Below, piece after piece: positions 26,667-38,297 of a DNA stretch of 64,000 bases. Both the position numbers and the translations under genes were made by a program. Source of the DNA: Portulaca oleracea (taxonomy: Eukaryota; Streptophyta; Magnoliopsida; Caryophyllales; Portulacaceae). The notes under the pieces are model-generated. The model was given only the letters and a program-made list of their open reading frames with translations. It ran no database searches and was not told where the DNA came from. The DNA lies in the NCBI GenBank assembly GCA_029582165.1, contig CM055882.1, forward strand, positions 14,207,001 to 14,271,000. The letters run 5' to 3'. Numbering within the stretch: position 1 is the first letter of the stretch; every line of letters starts with the position of its first letter.

Positions 26667-27112
26667 ATATGTTTTACTGTCACCACCCCACCTCCAACTT
26701 CTGCCCCCATTTTTTCTTGTAACACGTTGTCCCTACTTTCTTCAATTTTATGGGCTAAGATGCAATTCCAAACTTCATTCAATTTTATGGCTGAGATGCA
26801 ATTCCAAACCTAGAACATGCACATATACATTCATATTTCTTCAAAGGAATTCTTGAAAAGGGTATGTCTCACTGCCAGTTTGTGTTAGACAGAAGGGAAT
26901 CAATGTGAATGAAATTAAATTGAACGGTGTATGTGTGAGTGAGTAATGAAGGATGAATTGATGGACTAAACTGCATCGTGATAGGAACATGGGGTGTACT
27001 TTAAATAATCGACTAAGCAAATTAACTAGAATTGAAATTAACTTTTTATGTTGTATATTAAATCTCTAATCAGTATTTGAATAATAAATTTATACTTAAT
27101 ATTGATGGGTTA
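26667..27112. other. Short intergenic stretch, nothing recognised
   Basis: AT-rich DNA with a tandem pair of a 26-bp segment (caaacttcattcaattttatgg-like, near 26740-26810). No gene or element end identified. Confidence 0.5.
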
Positions 27113-27117
27113 GCGTT

Positions 27118-27781
27118 GTTGGAAATAATTGAATCAAGCCTGCTGGTTTCGGAATCACAAAAACTGAGTCGTGGATAAACCACTGCCTTGAAAGCGATTA
27201 CGGCACGACCTAGATAACAATCGATATTGCCGATCACTCCCCAAGGTTAACTCAGCTAATTCTTAGACTTGTGCACTCAAGGCTAAGAACTTGGAGTATG
27301 TAAAAACTGATTTCCCAGAAAATATTAATGGAAGAGGAAGTAGAAGATGAAGAGAAGAAGATGATTGTTGGTATGTAGATTGCAGCCATGGAGGAGCTTC
27401 ATTTATAGGCTTAGAAGCCTACTGTTGGCTGGGCATATCCTACCGTTGGCAACGACTATTTAGCCGTTGGGACAATGGCTATACTGCCGTTTCTCCAACA
27501 GGCAAAATGGCCGTTGGGCAACGGCTAGTTCTCACCCGGGCTAGCTACAAAAAGAACCACGACCCGCGTCCTGCGACCGGACCGGCCGGACGGGCGGCGG
27601 CGGCGGCGCGCGCGCGTGTGGAGTCCCAAGCCATACCTTCCTCCATAAAACACCCCTTTACACTTATTTAATACTACTAAGTGCGGTGGGATATATAAAC
27701 CACTTTCAATTTGATTTCTCTACCAATGTGGGACAAAAAAAACCTTGTTGCCATTACCATATTGTATCTTCAATTGCAACA
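27118..27781 (-). repeat. Copia LTR 1 (3' LTR on the minus strand)
   Basis: TGTTGG...GCAACA termini. On the minus strand a TATAAATGAAGC promoter region lies near 27400-27412. A GC-rich stretch (27560-27620, cggacgggcggcggcgg type) lies toward the element-5' side. The purine tract agtggggga, the likely plus-strand primer site, is just inside it at 27782-27791. Confidence 0.9.
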
Positions 27782-28430
27782 ATCCCCCACTAATGGCATA
27801 CAAGGAAAGCTGAAAGAATAAGAAAGAAAATCTGGGCAAAGATGGGTCAGATACTTAGGCATCAATATCATAAGATTGAATTGACACATTAGTGATGTAA
27901 GACAACAATCAATAATCTAACAAGTGGACTATGCCTTGAACTTGAAAGATTGTGATTTGATCGAGACCCCCACAACACATATCAACCCTGTAGAAATTAC
28001 ATACTCCGCGATAACACAATTACGCTTTTGTGGCCATGCGTATACCTTGGGTTTCATAAGTGCTCTAGAGAGATAGCCTTATTCTCCCATAGAAGGCGGC
28101 CAAACCTTCACACTTATATAGGTAATTCCATCAAGTCTATCTCAATACAGACCACCAAAAATTATGGCTATGGAATTATTAAGAGCAAATAGCTCATCCG
28201 TACATCATACAATCGGTGAATCCATCAGTGCGTATCACAAGCACCCCCCAGAACGGGCGTAGATTCATTAAGAGTAAAACTCAACCTCAAAGCACTACCT
28301 AGCACCATAGGGATAGGAATGTAGTGCATCTCGAAGATTAGTATGGTTTCGTTTGACCACAAACGGGTGTCCATCATACTTCTTCAAGTCATAGGCTTAA
28401 GCCCTATCCCCCTCGATGCTTCTAATACAA

Positions 28431-29069
28431 CTCGTCTTGTCAATCCTTTGTGAAAGGATCCGCCAAATTCTTTTCGGATCTCACATACAACACGGATATG
28501 ACACCATGTTTCAGCAACTGTTTCACTGCACTGTGTCTGATACAGATATGTCTCCTCTTTCCGTTGTAGACACTGTTGTGAGCCACGCCAATTGCTGCCT
28601 GCGAGTCGCAATGTATAGAGACAGGTGTCTCTTGTTTTTCCCATAGAGGCACATCAGCTAACAAGCTTCTGAGCCACTCTGCTTCTTGACCTGCTAACTC
28701 AAGAGCAATAAATTCAGATTCAATGGTGGAGCGGGCTATGCAAGTCTGTTTTGCAGACTTCCATGAAATAGCCCCTCCACCTAAAGTAAACACATAACCA
28801 CTAGTAGAACTAACTTCATCGTTATTAGAAATCCAATTTGCATCACAATAACCCTCTACAACAGTAGGAAATTTGTTAAAATGCAAACACCAATCCATTA
28901 TACCTCTAAGATACTTAAGCAAACGATAAAGTGCATTCCAATGTTCTTGACTAGGGTTATGAGTATACCGACTCAATCTACTTACTGCATAAGCAATGTC
29001 TGGACGAGTAAAGTTCATTAAGAACATTATACTTCCTATAATCTTTCGCATACTCTGTTTGTGACACAC
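28431..29069 (-). pseudogene. Copia copy A: RNase H domain
   Basis: The minus-strand reading contains [42 protein letters not shown] connection sequence, then [55 protein letters not shown] and [14 protein letters not shown]. This is the RNase H fold at the C-terminus of Copia pol. Downstream the [14 protein letters not shown] tail is present, with a stop or shift near 28440. The domain removes element RNA during cDNA synthesis. It is frame-shifted relative to the RT part. Confidence 0.9.
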
Positions 29070-29625
29070 TAATGCCGTTATTTTTCTTTAAGCAAAGGTT
29101 GGGATCATAGGGAGTTCTAACAGGCGTCACATCAAAGTGGTTAAATTTCTTTAACACTTTCTCAATGTAATGTGACTGACATAAGGCAAAACCAGTGTTT
29201 GTTTTGCATATTTTAATTCCCAAGATCACATCAGCTTCACCCAGATCTTTCATTTCAAATAAAGAAGACAACAACTTCTTAGTGTCACTAACTACATGCA
29301 AGTTTGTGCCAAAGATCAACATGTCATCAACATACAAACATATGAGCACACAATTTGATCCTATCAGTTTTGAATAAACACAGGAATCAGACAAATTTGC
29401 AGTAAACCCATTTTCTACAAGGGAACTGTCAAATTTCTCATACCATTGCTTAGGCGCTTGCTTTAGACCATAAAGGGATTTTCGCAATTTGCACACCTTA
29501 TCCTCCTGACCCTGAACCTCACAACCTTCAGGTTGGGTCATATAAATTTCTTCCTCTAAGTCACCATTAAGGAAAGTTGTCTTAACATCCATCTGATGTA
29601 CAACAAGATCAAAGATGGCAGCCAA
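28978..29625 (-). pseudogene. Copia copy A: reverse transcriptase C-terminal half
   Basis: The reading includes VHQMDVKTTFLNGDLEEEIYM, QPEGCEVQGQEDKVCKLRKS, LYGLKQAPKQWYEKF and the catalytic YVDDMLIFG. The N-terminal half of the RT lies upstream in the same strand but is separated by a stop near 29626. The end runs out of frame before the RNase H reading. Not functional. Confidence 0.9.
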
Positions 29626-29849
29626 GGCAATTAGAATCCTAATGGTGCTTATTTTTGTTACCGGAGAATAGGTGTCAAAGTAGTCTATACCCTTCTTTTG
29701 ATCAAAGCCTCTAATGACTAGTCTAGCCTTATATTTGTCAATTGAACCGTCAAACTTTAATTTCTTCTTAAAGATCCATTTGCTACTGATGGGTCTACAA
29801 CCTTTGGGTAAGTCAATTAATTCCCAAGTCTTATTAGACTCAAGGGAAT

Positions 29850-30236
29850 CTATTTCACACTTAATGGCTTCTCTCCAAAAGGTTGCATCAATAGACCTAA
29901 CTGCTTCAGTGTAGGTTTTGGATCTTCAACAATTAGGAATACAGATGCGACTTCATCAGTCAAGACATCTATTTCATGTTTGTCAATCACTTCTACTAGA
30001 CAAGAAGTGATAAAGTCTGGACCAAAGTCAGTTGCAATTCTTTGCCTCTTACTCCTTCTAGGTTCTACTGTTACACCTCTATCATCAGAACTAGAAGCAG
30101 GCAAACTAACATTTTCAGTCACAGAGCTAGGCACATTATCAGATACCACATTATGCACATTTTTCTTCAATGGAAAAACAAGCTCAAAAAACTCAGCATC
30201 TCTATACTCAGAAATGGAGTAATCACTTAAAGACAT
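29850..30236 (-). pseudogene. Copia copy A: integrase-RT linker region
   Basis: A 128-residue reading, acidic and Ser-rich, with EPRRSKRQRIATDFG (the basic motif that precedes the RT in Copia polyproteins). It corresponds to a continuous stretch of copy B and is cut here by frameshifts near 30236 and 29935. Confidence 0.7.
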
Positions 30237-30682
30237 AAATCTATAAGCGGCCTTTGAGCATAACCAATGAAGACAGCATCAAAGGTTTTGGGACCTATGT
30301 TTGTGCGTTTATGACCGGGTAAGGCTACCTTGGCCAAACACCCCCACACTTTCAAATATTTCAAGTTTGGGGCGTACCCTTTCCAGAGTTCATACGGAGT
30401 TTGATCTAATTTCTTATGGGGAACTCTATTCAAAATAAAACAAGCGATTAAGCACTTCCCCCATATTATCGGATAGACTTAACTCACAAGCATGGCATTC
30501 ATCATTTCCTTAAGGGTACAGTTTTTCCGTTCCGCTATGCCATTCTGTTGGGGTGTGTAAGGGGCAGTGATCTCATGTACGATTCCGTTTTTCTCGCAAA
30601 AGACAGCAAAAGAGCTTAAATCATATTCACCAGCCCTATCAGATCTAAGCCTCTTGATTTTTCTATCTAACTGATTCTCAAC
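30227..30682 (-). pseudogene. Copia copy A: integrase core C-terminal part, broken
   Basis: The second catalytic Asp is kept in a LRSDRAGEYD reading (minus strand near 30640), where a conserved Gly is Ala. It is followed by TPQQNGIAERKN (with the catalytic Glu) and NRVPHKKLDQTPYELW. Several stops separate these blocks, for example between 30683 and 30640 and near 30480. Confidence 0.75.
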
Positions 30683-31504
30683 TCATGCCCTATACTTTAA
30701 GAACATTTCTTCAGCCTCATCTTTAGACTTAAGGAGATAGACTTTGGTATATCTAGAGTAGTCATCTACAAAAGTGATATACCACTTCTTTCCTCCTTTA
30801 CTCATTGTGTTCTTAAAGTCTGCTAAGTCTGAATGGATAAGTTCAAGCAACTGTGTAGACCTTGTCAATCCTGGCTTAAAGGGTTTCTTAGCAAATTTTG
30901 CTTCAACACAGACATCACACTTAGAACAATTTTCAGTGCTAATACTAGGAATTAGCCGCATGTTCTTTAGTCTGTTTAAGGAAGCATAATTTACATGTCC
31001 AAGTCTACCATGCCACAAATCGACAGACTTAGCGATATAAGCAGAAGTAGAATCAGTCTTATTATTCTCGAGAGAAACATTTAAAACATACAGGCCGTTG
31101 CTACGATATCCCTTCCCTACAAATACTTCATTACGAAGTTTGACAATTTTGCCAGCCTTTTGGTTTACTTCAAAACCAGCAATGTCAAGGAGGCTACTAG
31201 AAACTAGGTTTCTACGTAAGGAAGGTACATACAGCACATTGAGTAAACATAATGAATTTCCAGAAGTAAACTTAAGGAGAACTTTTCCTTTACCCAATAC
31301 CGCTGCAGTGGTAGCGTTGCCCATGAAGACTTTCTCCCCATCAGGAACTTCCACGAAGTCATGCATCAGTTCCTTGTTGGTGCAGAAATGTCTGGTCGCT
31401 CCATTGTCCAGGATCCATTTTGTATTATTGGTGATGAGGTTTGCTTCCTGCCATCGCATGAGAATACTTGAGTCTTGATCGAGTTGGCTGATTCCTTTTG
31501 GCAT
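30683..31504 (-). pseudogene. Copia copy A: protease, pre-integrase and integrase N-part
   Basis: The reading contains WILDNGATRHFCTN, an aspartic protease site with DNGA instead of the common DSGA; LLNVLYVPSLRRNLVSSSLLD; LWHGRLGHVNYASLNRLKNM with the CSKCDVCVEAKFAKKPF zinc-binding segment; and the start of the integrase core (HSDLADFKNTMSKGGKKWYITFVDDYSR). It ends at a stop that has no counterpart in copy B. This copy keeps a stretch of about 80 bp that copy B has deleted. Confidence 0.9.
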
Positions 31505-32391
31505 TTTGTGCAGGAGGATCCTTGTGCTGGTTGCATTGATATGCCTTGTGGCCGGGTTTTCCGCAGATGTAGCAGTGGACCTTCCCCTTCTCCTTCTGAA
31601 TTTTACTGTTAGGTCTGTTCCTGCTTAGATTTCTGATCCCTCTTATTCTTTCCTTTGAACCTGTCTTTGTTTGAAGGACCAACAGATTCAATAAGGTTAG
31701 CCTTAGCAGAATTCACAGAGGGAGAAGACATCTTATCTTTTAAACGATTAGCTTCCTCGGTTCTCATGTGGCTGATCAGCTCTCGAAGAGACATGTCCTT
31801 CTTCTTGTGCTTTAGGTGGTTCTTGTAGTCCTTCCAGGATGGTGGGAATTTTCCAAGCAACACATTTGCTTGAAGAATCTCACACATTTTCATTCCTTCG
31901 TTCATCACCTCAGCACATAGGTTCTCATAAGTGTGAACCTGCTCCAATATTGGTTGGTCGTCGACGATTTTGAACTCCATCCACCTGTCGACCACGTACT
32001 TCTTCTTTCCAGCATCTTCAGTTCCATACTTGATCTTCAGATTTTCCCATATTTCTTTGGCTGTATTGAAAGTAACACACAAATCAAACAATGGATTTGT
32101 CATGCTGGTGAGAATGTAATTTTGAGCCGTTTTGTTATCTTTCACCAGCTTCCTCTTGGAAATTTCATCGAGTGGTATGAGTGGAGTTGTTGGCGCAGTA
32201 GGCGTTCTCTCAGGATCATACTGCGGCGGTGGAGCATTTGGATTGAGATGTGGAGATGATAGTACATAATAAATCTCCATTTGCTCCAGACATAAAAACA
32301 ATTTTTCAGACCAACGTTTGCAATTAGTCCCATCGAGAGGCTCGACTCTGTAGGTTTCAGTGAGAGATTTTTGTGGAGCAGCCATTGACAA
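31425..32391 (-). pseudogene. Copia copy A: gag with CCHC zinc knuckle
   Basis: The true ATG is at 32385 (MAAPQKSLTETYRVEPLDGT), only 21 bases from the LTR end. Capsid domain with YKxW-like CKRWSEKLFLCLEQM, FDLCVTFNTAKEIWENLKIKYG and MKMCEILQANVLLGKFPPSW. A frameshift near 31610-31690 separates it from the nucleocapsid reading, which holds CYICGKPGHKAYQC, an intact CX2CX4HX4C knuckle. Copy A keeps the knuckle in a readable frame; copy B does not. Confidence 0.9.
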
Positions 32392-32406
32392 TATTCGCTT
32401 TCAAAT

Positions 32407-33081
32407 TGTTGGAAATAGTTGAATCAAGGCTGCTGGTTTCGGAATCACAAAAACTGAGTCGTGGATAAACCATTGCCTTGAAAGCGATTACGGCGCGACC
32501 TAGGTGACAATCGATATTGCCGATCACTCCCCAAGTTTAACTCAGCTATGTCTTAGACTTGTGCACTCAAGGCTAAGAACTTGGAGTATGTAAAAACTGA
32601 TTGCCCAGAAAATATTAATGGAAGAGGAAGTAAAAGATGAAGAGAAGAAGATGATTGTTGGTATGTAGATTGCAGCCATGGAGGAGCTTCATTTATAGGC
32701 TTAGAAGCTTACCGTTGGCTGGGCATATCCTACCGTTGGCTTGGGACAACGGCTATACTGCCGTTTCCCCAACGGGCAAAATGGTCGTTGGGCAACGGCT
32801 AGTTCTCACCCGGGCTAGCTACAAAAAGAACCACGACCCGCGTCCTGCGACCGGATCGTGGATCAGATCGCGATCGTGATCGTGACCGTGATGCCGGGAC
32901 GTGGCGCGCGTGCGCGTGTGGAGTCTCAAGCCATACCTTCCTCCATAAAACACCCCTTTACACTTATTTAATACTATTAAGTGTGGTGGGATATATAAAC
33001 CACTTTCAATTTGATTTCTCTACCAATGTGGGACAAAAAAAACCTTGTTGCCATTACCATATTGTATCTTCAATTGCAACA
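32407..33081 (-). repeat. Copia LTR 2 (middle LTR) with a different GC-rich segment
   Basis: Same termini as LTRs 1 and 3. Between about 32845 and 32915 its GC-rich stretch reads gatcgtggatcagatcgcga-like sequence, whereas LTRs 1 and 3 share cggacgggcggcggcggc there. It is followed directly by the same purine tract as LTR 1 (33082-33091). Confidence 0.9.
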
Positions 33082-33731
33082 ATCCCCCACTAATGGCATA
33101 CAAGGAAAGCTTAAAGAATAAGAAAGAAAATCTGGGCAAAGATGGGTTAGATACTTAGGCATCAATATCATAAGATTGAATTGACACATTAGTGATGTAA
33201 GGCAACAATCAATAATGTAACAAGTGGACTATGCCTTGAACTTGAAAGATTGTGATTTGATCGAGATCCCCACAACACATATCAACCCTGTAGAAATTAC
33301 ATACTCCGCGATAACACAATTACGCTTTTGTGGCCATGCGTATACCTTGGGTTTCATAAGTGCTCTTGAGAGATAGCCTTATTCTCCCATAGAAGGCGGC
33401 CAAACCTTCACACTTATATAGGTAATTCCATCAAGTCTATCTCAATACAGACCATCAAAAATTATGGCTATGGAATTATTAAGAGCAAATAGCTCATCCG
33501 TACATCATACAATCGGTGAATCCATCGGTGCGTATCACAAGCACCCCCTAGAACGGGCGTAGATTCATTAAGAGTAAAACTCAACCTCAAAGCACTACCT
33601 AGCACCATAGGGATAGGAATGTAGTGCATCTCGAAGATTAGTATGGTTTCGTTTGACCACAAACGGGTGTCCATCATACTTCTTCAAGTCATAGGCTTAA
33701 GCCCTATCACCCTCGATGCTTCTAATACAAC

Positions 33732-34369
33732 TCATCTTGTCAATCCTTTAGTGAAAGGATCCGCCAAATTCTTTTCGGATCTCACATACAACAAGGATAT
33801 GACACCATGTTTCAGCAACTGTTTCACTGCACTGTGTCTGATACGGATATGTCTCCTCTTTCCGTTGTAGACACTGTTGTGAGCCACGCCAATTGCTGCC
33901 TGCGAGTCGCAATGTATAGAGACAGGTGTCTCTTGTTTTTCCCATAGAGGCACATCAGCTAACAAGCATCTGAGCCACTCTGCTTCTTGACCTGCTGACT
34001 CAAGAGCAATAAATTCAGATTCCATGGTGGACCGGCTATGCAAGTCTATTTTGCAGACTTCCATGAAATAGCCCCTCCACCTAAAGTAAACACATAACCA
34101 CTAGTAGAACTAACTTCATTGTTATCAGAAATCCAATTTGCATCACAATAACCCTCTACAACAGCAGGAAATTTGTTAAAATGCAAACACCAATCCATTG
34201 TACCTCTAAGATACTTAAGCAAACGATAAAGTGCATTCCAATGTTCTTGACTAGGGTTATGAGTATACCGACTCAATCTACTTACTACATAAGCAATGTC
34301 TGGACGAGTAAAGTTCATTAAGAACATTATACTTCCTATAATCTTTCGCATACTCTGTTTGTGACACAC
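33732..34369 (-). pseudogene. Copia copy B: RNase H domain
   Basis: Two overlapping readings (34046-34369 and 33732-34064). The first holds [20 protein letters not shown] and [20 protein letters not shown]; the second holds [49 protein letters not shown] and [15 protein letters not shown], the natural C-terminus of Copia pol. A one-base-type frameshift near 34050 splits them. Confidence 0.9.
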
Positions 34370-36329
34370 TAATGCCGTTGTTTTTCTTTAAGCAAAGGCT
34401 GGGATCATAGGGAGTTTTAACAGGCGTCACATCAAAGTGGTTAAATTTCTTTAACACTTTCTCAATGTAATGTGACTGACATAAGGCAAAACCAGTGTTT
34501 GTTTTGCATATTTTAATTCTCAAGATCACATCAGCTTCACCCATATCTTTCATTTCAAATAAAGAAGACAACAACTTCTTAGTGTCACTAACTACATGCA
34601 AGTTTGTGCCAAAGATCAACATGTCATCAACATACAAACATATGAGCACACAATCTGATCCTATCAGTTTTAAATAAACACAGGAATCAGACAAATTTGC
34701 AGTAAACCCATTTTCTACAAGGGAACTGTCAAATTTCTCATACCATTGCTTAGGCGCTTGCTTTAGACCATAAAGGGATTTTCGCAATTTGCACACCTTA
34801 TCCTCCTGACCCTGAACCTCACAACCTTCAGGTTGGGTCATATAAATTTCTTCCTCTAAGTCACCATTAAGGAAAGTTGTCTTAACATCCATCTGATACA
34901 CAACAAGATCAAAGATGGCAGCCAAGGCAATTAGAGTCCTAATGGTGCTTATTTTTGTTACCGGAGAATAGGTATCAAAGTAGTCTATACCCTTCTTTTG
35001 TTCAAAGCCTCTAATGACTAGTCTAGCCTTATATTTGTCAACTGAACCGTCAAACTTTAATTTCTTCTTAAAGATCCATTTGCTACTGATGGGTCTACAA
35101 CCTTTGGGTAAGTCAATTAATTCCCAAGTCTTATTAGACTCAAGGGAATCTATTTCACACTTAATGGCTTCTCTCCAAAAGGTTGCATCAATAGACCTAA
35201 CTGCTTCAGTGTAGGTTTTTGGATCTTCCTCAATTAGGAATACAGATGCGACTTCATCAGTCAAGACATCTATTACATGTTTGTCAATCACTTCTACTAG
35301 ACAAGAAGTGATAAAGTGTTGACCAAAGTCAGTTGCAAATCTTTGCCTCTTACTCCTTCTAGGTTCTACTGTCACACCTCTATCATCAGAACTAGAAGCA
35401 GGCAAACTAACATTTTCAGTCACAGAGCTAGGCACATTATCAGATACCACATTATGCACATTTTTCTTCAATGGAAAAACAAGCTCAAAAAACTCAGCAT
35501 CTCTATACTCAGAAATTGAGTAATCACTTAAAGACATAAATCTATAAGCAGCACTGTTTTGAGCATAACCAATGAAGACAGCATCAAAGGTTTTGGGACC
35601 TATGTTTGTGCGTTTATGACCGGGTAAGGCTACCTTGGCCAAACACCCCCACACTTTCAAATATTTCAAGTTTGGGGCGTACCCTTTCCAGAGTTCATAC
35701 GGAGTTTGATCTAATTTCTTATGGGGAACTCTATTCAAAATAAAACAAGCAGTTAAAACAGCTTTCCCCCACATATTATCAGATAGACCAGAACTCACAA
35801 GCATGGCATCCATCATTTCCTTAAGGGTACGGTTTTTCCGTTCCGCTATGCCATTCTGTTGGGGTGTGTAAGGGGCAGTGGTCTCATGTACGATTCCGTT
35901 TTTCTCGCAAAAGACAACTAAAGAGCTTGAATCATATTCACCACCCCTATTAGATCTAAGCCTCTTGATTTTTCTATCTAACTGATTCTCAACTTCTGCC
36001 TTATACTTTAAGAACATTTCTTCAGCCTCATCTTTAGACTTAAGGAGATAGACTTTGGTATATCTAGAGTAGTCATCTACAAAAGTGATATACCACTTCT
36101 TTCCTCCTTTACTCATTGTGTTCTTAAAGTCTGTTAAGTCTGAATGGATAAGTTCAAGCAACTGTGTAGACCTTGTCAATACTGACTTAAAGGGTTTCTT
36201 AGCAAATTTTTCTTCAACACAGACATCACACTTAGAACAATTTTCAGTGCTAATACCAGGAATTAGCCGCATGTTCTTTAGTCTGTTTAAAGAAGCATAA
36301 TTTACATGTCCAAGTCTACCATGCCACAA
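34278..36329 (-). pseudogene. Copia copy B: integrase and reverse transcriptase (683 codons open)
   Basis: Domains in order: LGHVNYASLNRLKNM; the Cys zinc-binding pair KCDVCVEEK; integrase core from HSDLTDFKN to ERKNRTLKEMM; C-terminal YELWKGYAPNLKYLKVWGC; an acidic linker with EPRRSKRQR; RT from WELIDLPKGCRPISSKWIFK through MDVKTTFLNGDL and LYGLKQAPKQWYEKF to YVDDMLIFG. The second integrase catalytic Asp is Asn: the motif reads LRSNRGGEYD (near 35955). This alone would be expected to block integration. The first Met at 36329 is not a start: the polyprotein begins at gag, and a deletion of about 80 bp at 36410-36440 breaks the frame. Confidence 0.9.
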
Positions 36330-36435
36330 ATCGGCAGACTCAGCGATACAAGCAGAAGTAGAATCAGTCTTATTATTCTCGGGAGCAACATTTAAAACAA
36401 ACAGGCCGTTGCTATGTCAAGGAGGCTACTAGAAA

Positions 36436-37620
36436 CTAGGTTTCTACGTAAGGTACATACAGCACATTGAGTAAACATAATGATTTTCCAGAAGTAAACT
36501 TAAGGAGAACTTTTCCTTTACCCAATACCGCTGCAGTGGTAGCGTTGCCCATGAAGACTTTCTCCCCATCAGGAACTTCCACGAAGTCATGCATCAGTTC
36601 CTTGTTGGTGCAGAAATGTCTGGTCGCTCCATTATCCAGGATCCATTCTGTGTTATTGGTGATGAGGTTTGCTTCCTGATTCATCGCACGTAATACTTGA
36701 GTCTTGATCGAGTTGGCTGATTCCTTTTGGCATTTTGTGCAGGAGGATCCTTGTGCTGGTTGCATTGATATGCCTTGTGGCCGGGTTTTCCGCAGATGTA
36801 GCAGTGGACCTTCCCCTTCTCCTTCGGATTTTCTTGTTAGGTCCGCTCCGCTAGATTTCTGATCCCTCTTATTCTTTCCTTTGAACCTGTCTTTGTTTGA
36901 AGGACCAACAGATTCAATAAGGTTAGCCTTAGCAAAATTCACAGAGGGAGAAGACATCTTATCTTTTAAACGATTAGCTTCCTCGGTTCTCATGTGGCTG
37001 ATTAGCTCTCGAAGAGACATGTCCTTCTTCTTGTGCTTTAGGTGGTTCCTGTAGTCCTTCCACGATGGTGGGAATTTTCCAAGCAACACATTTGCTTGAA
37101 GAATCTCACACATTTTCATTCCTTCGTTCATCACCTCAGCACATAGGTTCTCATAAGTGTGAACCTGCTCCAATATTGGTTGGTCGTCGACGATTTTGAA
37201 CTCCATCCACCTGTCGACCACGTACTTCTTCTTTCCAGCATCTTCAGTTCCATACTTGATCTTCAGATTTTCCCATATTTCTTTGGCTGTATTGAAAGTA
37301 ACACACAAATCAAACAATGGATTTGTCATGCTGGTGAGAATGTAATTTTGAGCCGTTTTGTTATCTTTCACCAGCTTCCTCTTGGAAATTTCATCGAGTG
37401 GTATGAGTGGAGTTGTTGGCGCAGTTGGCGTTCTCTCAGGATCATACTGCGACGGTGGAGCATTTGGATCGTTGAGATGTGGAGATGATAGTACATAATC
37501 AATCTCCATTTGCTCCAGACATGAAAACAATTTTTGAGACCAACGTTTGTAATTAGTCCCATCGAGAGGCTCGACTCTGTAGGTTTCAGTGAGAGATTTT
37601 TGTGGAGCAGCCATTGACAA
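36436..37620 (-). pseudogene. Copia copy B: gag-protease
   Basis: The likely start is the ATG at 37614 (MAAPQKSLTETYRVEPLDG). The capsid domain is intact to about residue 265. The nucleocapsid region is then read in a shifted frame (SSGADLTRKSEGEGEGPLLH), losing the CCHC knuckle, and returns to frame before the protease WILDNGATRHFCTN. The reading ends at LNVLYVPYVET because of a deletion relative to copy A. So the copy is defective in nucleocapsid and downstream. Confidence 0.9.
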
Positions 37621-37635
37621 TATTCGCTTTCAAAT
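37614..37635 (-). promoter_or_regulatory. Very short leader in place of a standard primer binding site
   Basis: Only 21 bases separate the LTR end from the gag ATG. They do not start with the TGG expected of a tRNA 3'-end primer site. On the element strand they contain TTGAAAGCGA (37624-37633), exactly complementary to TCGCTTTCAA in the same strand of the adjacent LTR (37707-37716). Copy A has the same pair (32395-32404 and 32478-32487). Confidence 0.6.
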
Positions 37636-38255
37636 TGTTGGAAATAATTGAATCAAGGCTGCTGGTTTCGGAATCACAAAAACTGAGTCGTGGATAAACC
37701 ACTGCCTTGAAAGCGATTACGGCGTGACCTAGGTGACAATCGATATTGCCGATCACTCCCCAAGGTTAACTCAGCTATGTCTTAGACTTGTGCACTCAAG
37801 GCTAAAAACTTGGAGTATGTAAAAACTGATTGCCCAGAAAATATTAATGGAAGAGGAAGTAAAAGATGAAGAGAAGAAGATGATTGTTGGTATGTAGATT
37901 GCAGCCATGGAGGAGCTTCATTTATAGGCTTAGAAGCTTACCGTTGGCTGGGCATATCCTGCCGTTGGCTTGGGACAACGGCTATACTGTCGTTTCCCCA
38001 ACGGGCAAAATGGTCGTTGGGCAACGGCTAGTTCTCACCCGGGCCGTGACCGGACCGGCCGGACGGGCGGCGGCGGCGGCGCGCGTGCGCGTGTGGAGTC
38101 TCAAGCCATACCTTCCTCCATAAAACACCCCTTTACACTTGTTTAATACTACTAAGTGTGGTGGGATATATAAACCACTTTCAATTTGATTTCTCTACCA
38201 ATGTGGGACAAAAAAACCTTGTTGCCATTACCATATTGTATCTTCAATTGCAACA
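37636..38255 (-). repeat. Copia LTR 3 (5' LTR on the minus strand)
   Basis: TGTTGG...GCAACA termini. TATAAAT on the minus strand at about 37920-37926. It lacks about 50 bp just before the GC-rich stretch compared with LTRs 1 and 2, but shares LTR 1's version of that stretch. Flanked on its outer side by the agcgt duplication. Confidence 0.9.
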
Positions 38256-38297
38256 AGCGTGTGCTACATACTAGTCTAAATTAAAAGTGGCTTGATT

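Larger units (their letters stand above)
27118..38255 (-). mobile_element. Tandem Copia retrotransposon (LTR-internal-LTR-internal-LTR)
   Basis: Three LTRs in the same orientation (27118-27781, 32407-33081, 37636-38255) separate two internal regions, both on the minus strand. The outer ends are bracketed by agcgt (27113-27117 and 38256-38260), a perfect 5-bp target duplication, so the whole 11.1 kb behaves as one insertion. The right internal copy (33082-37635) is better preserved than the left (27782-32406). Such arrays arise by unequal LTR recombination between homologues or by recombination during replication. Both copies are defective. Confidence 0.9.

Noticed and set aside
30774..32259. 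Plus-strand open frames opposite the Copia genes (and similar ones at 35014-37488)
   Set aside because: They are antisense shadows of the conserved minus-strand polyprotein.
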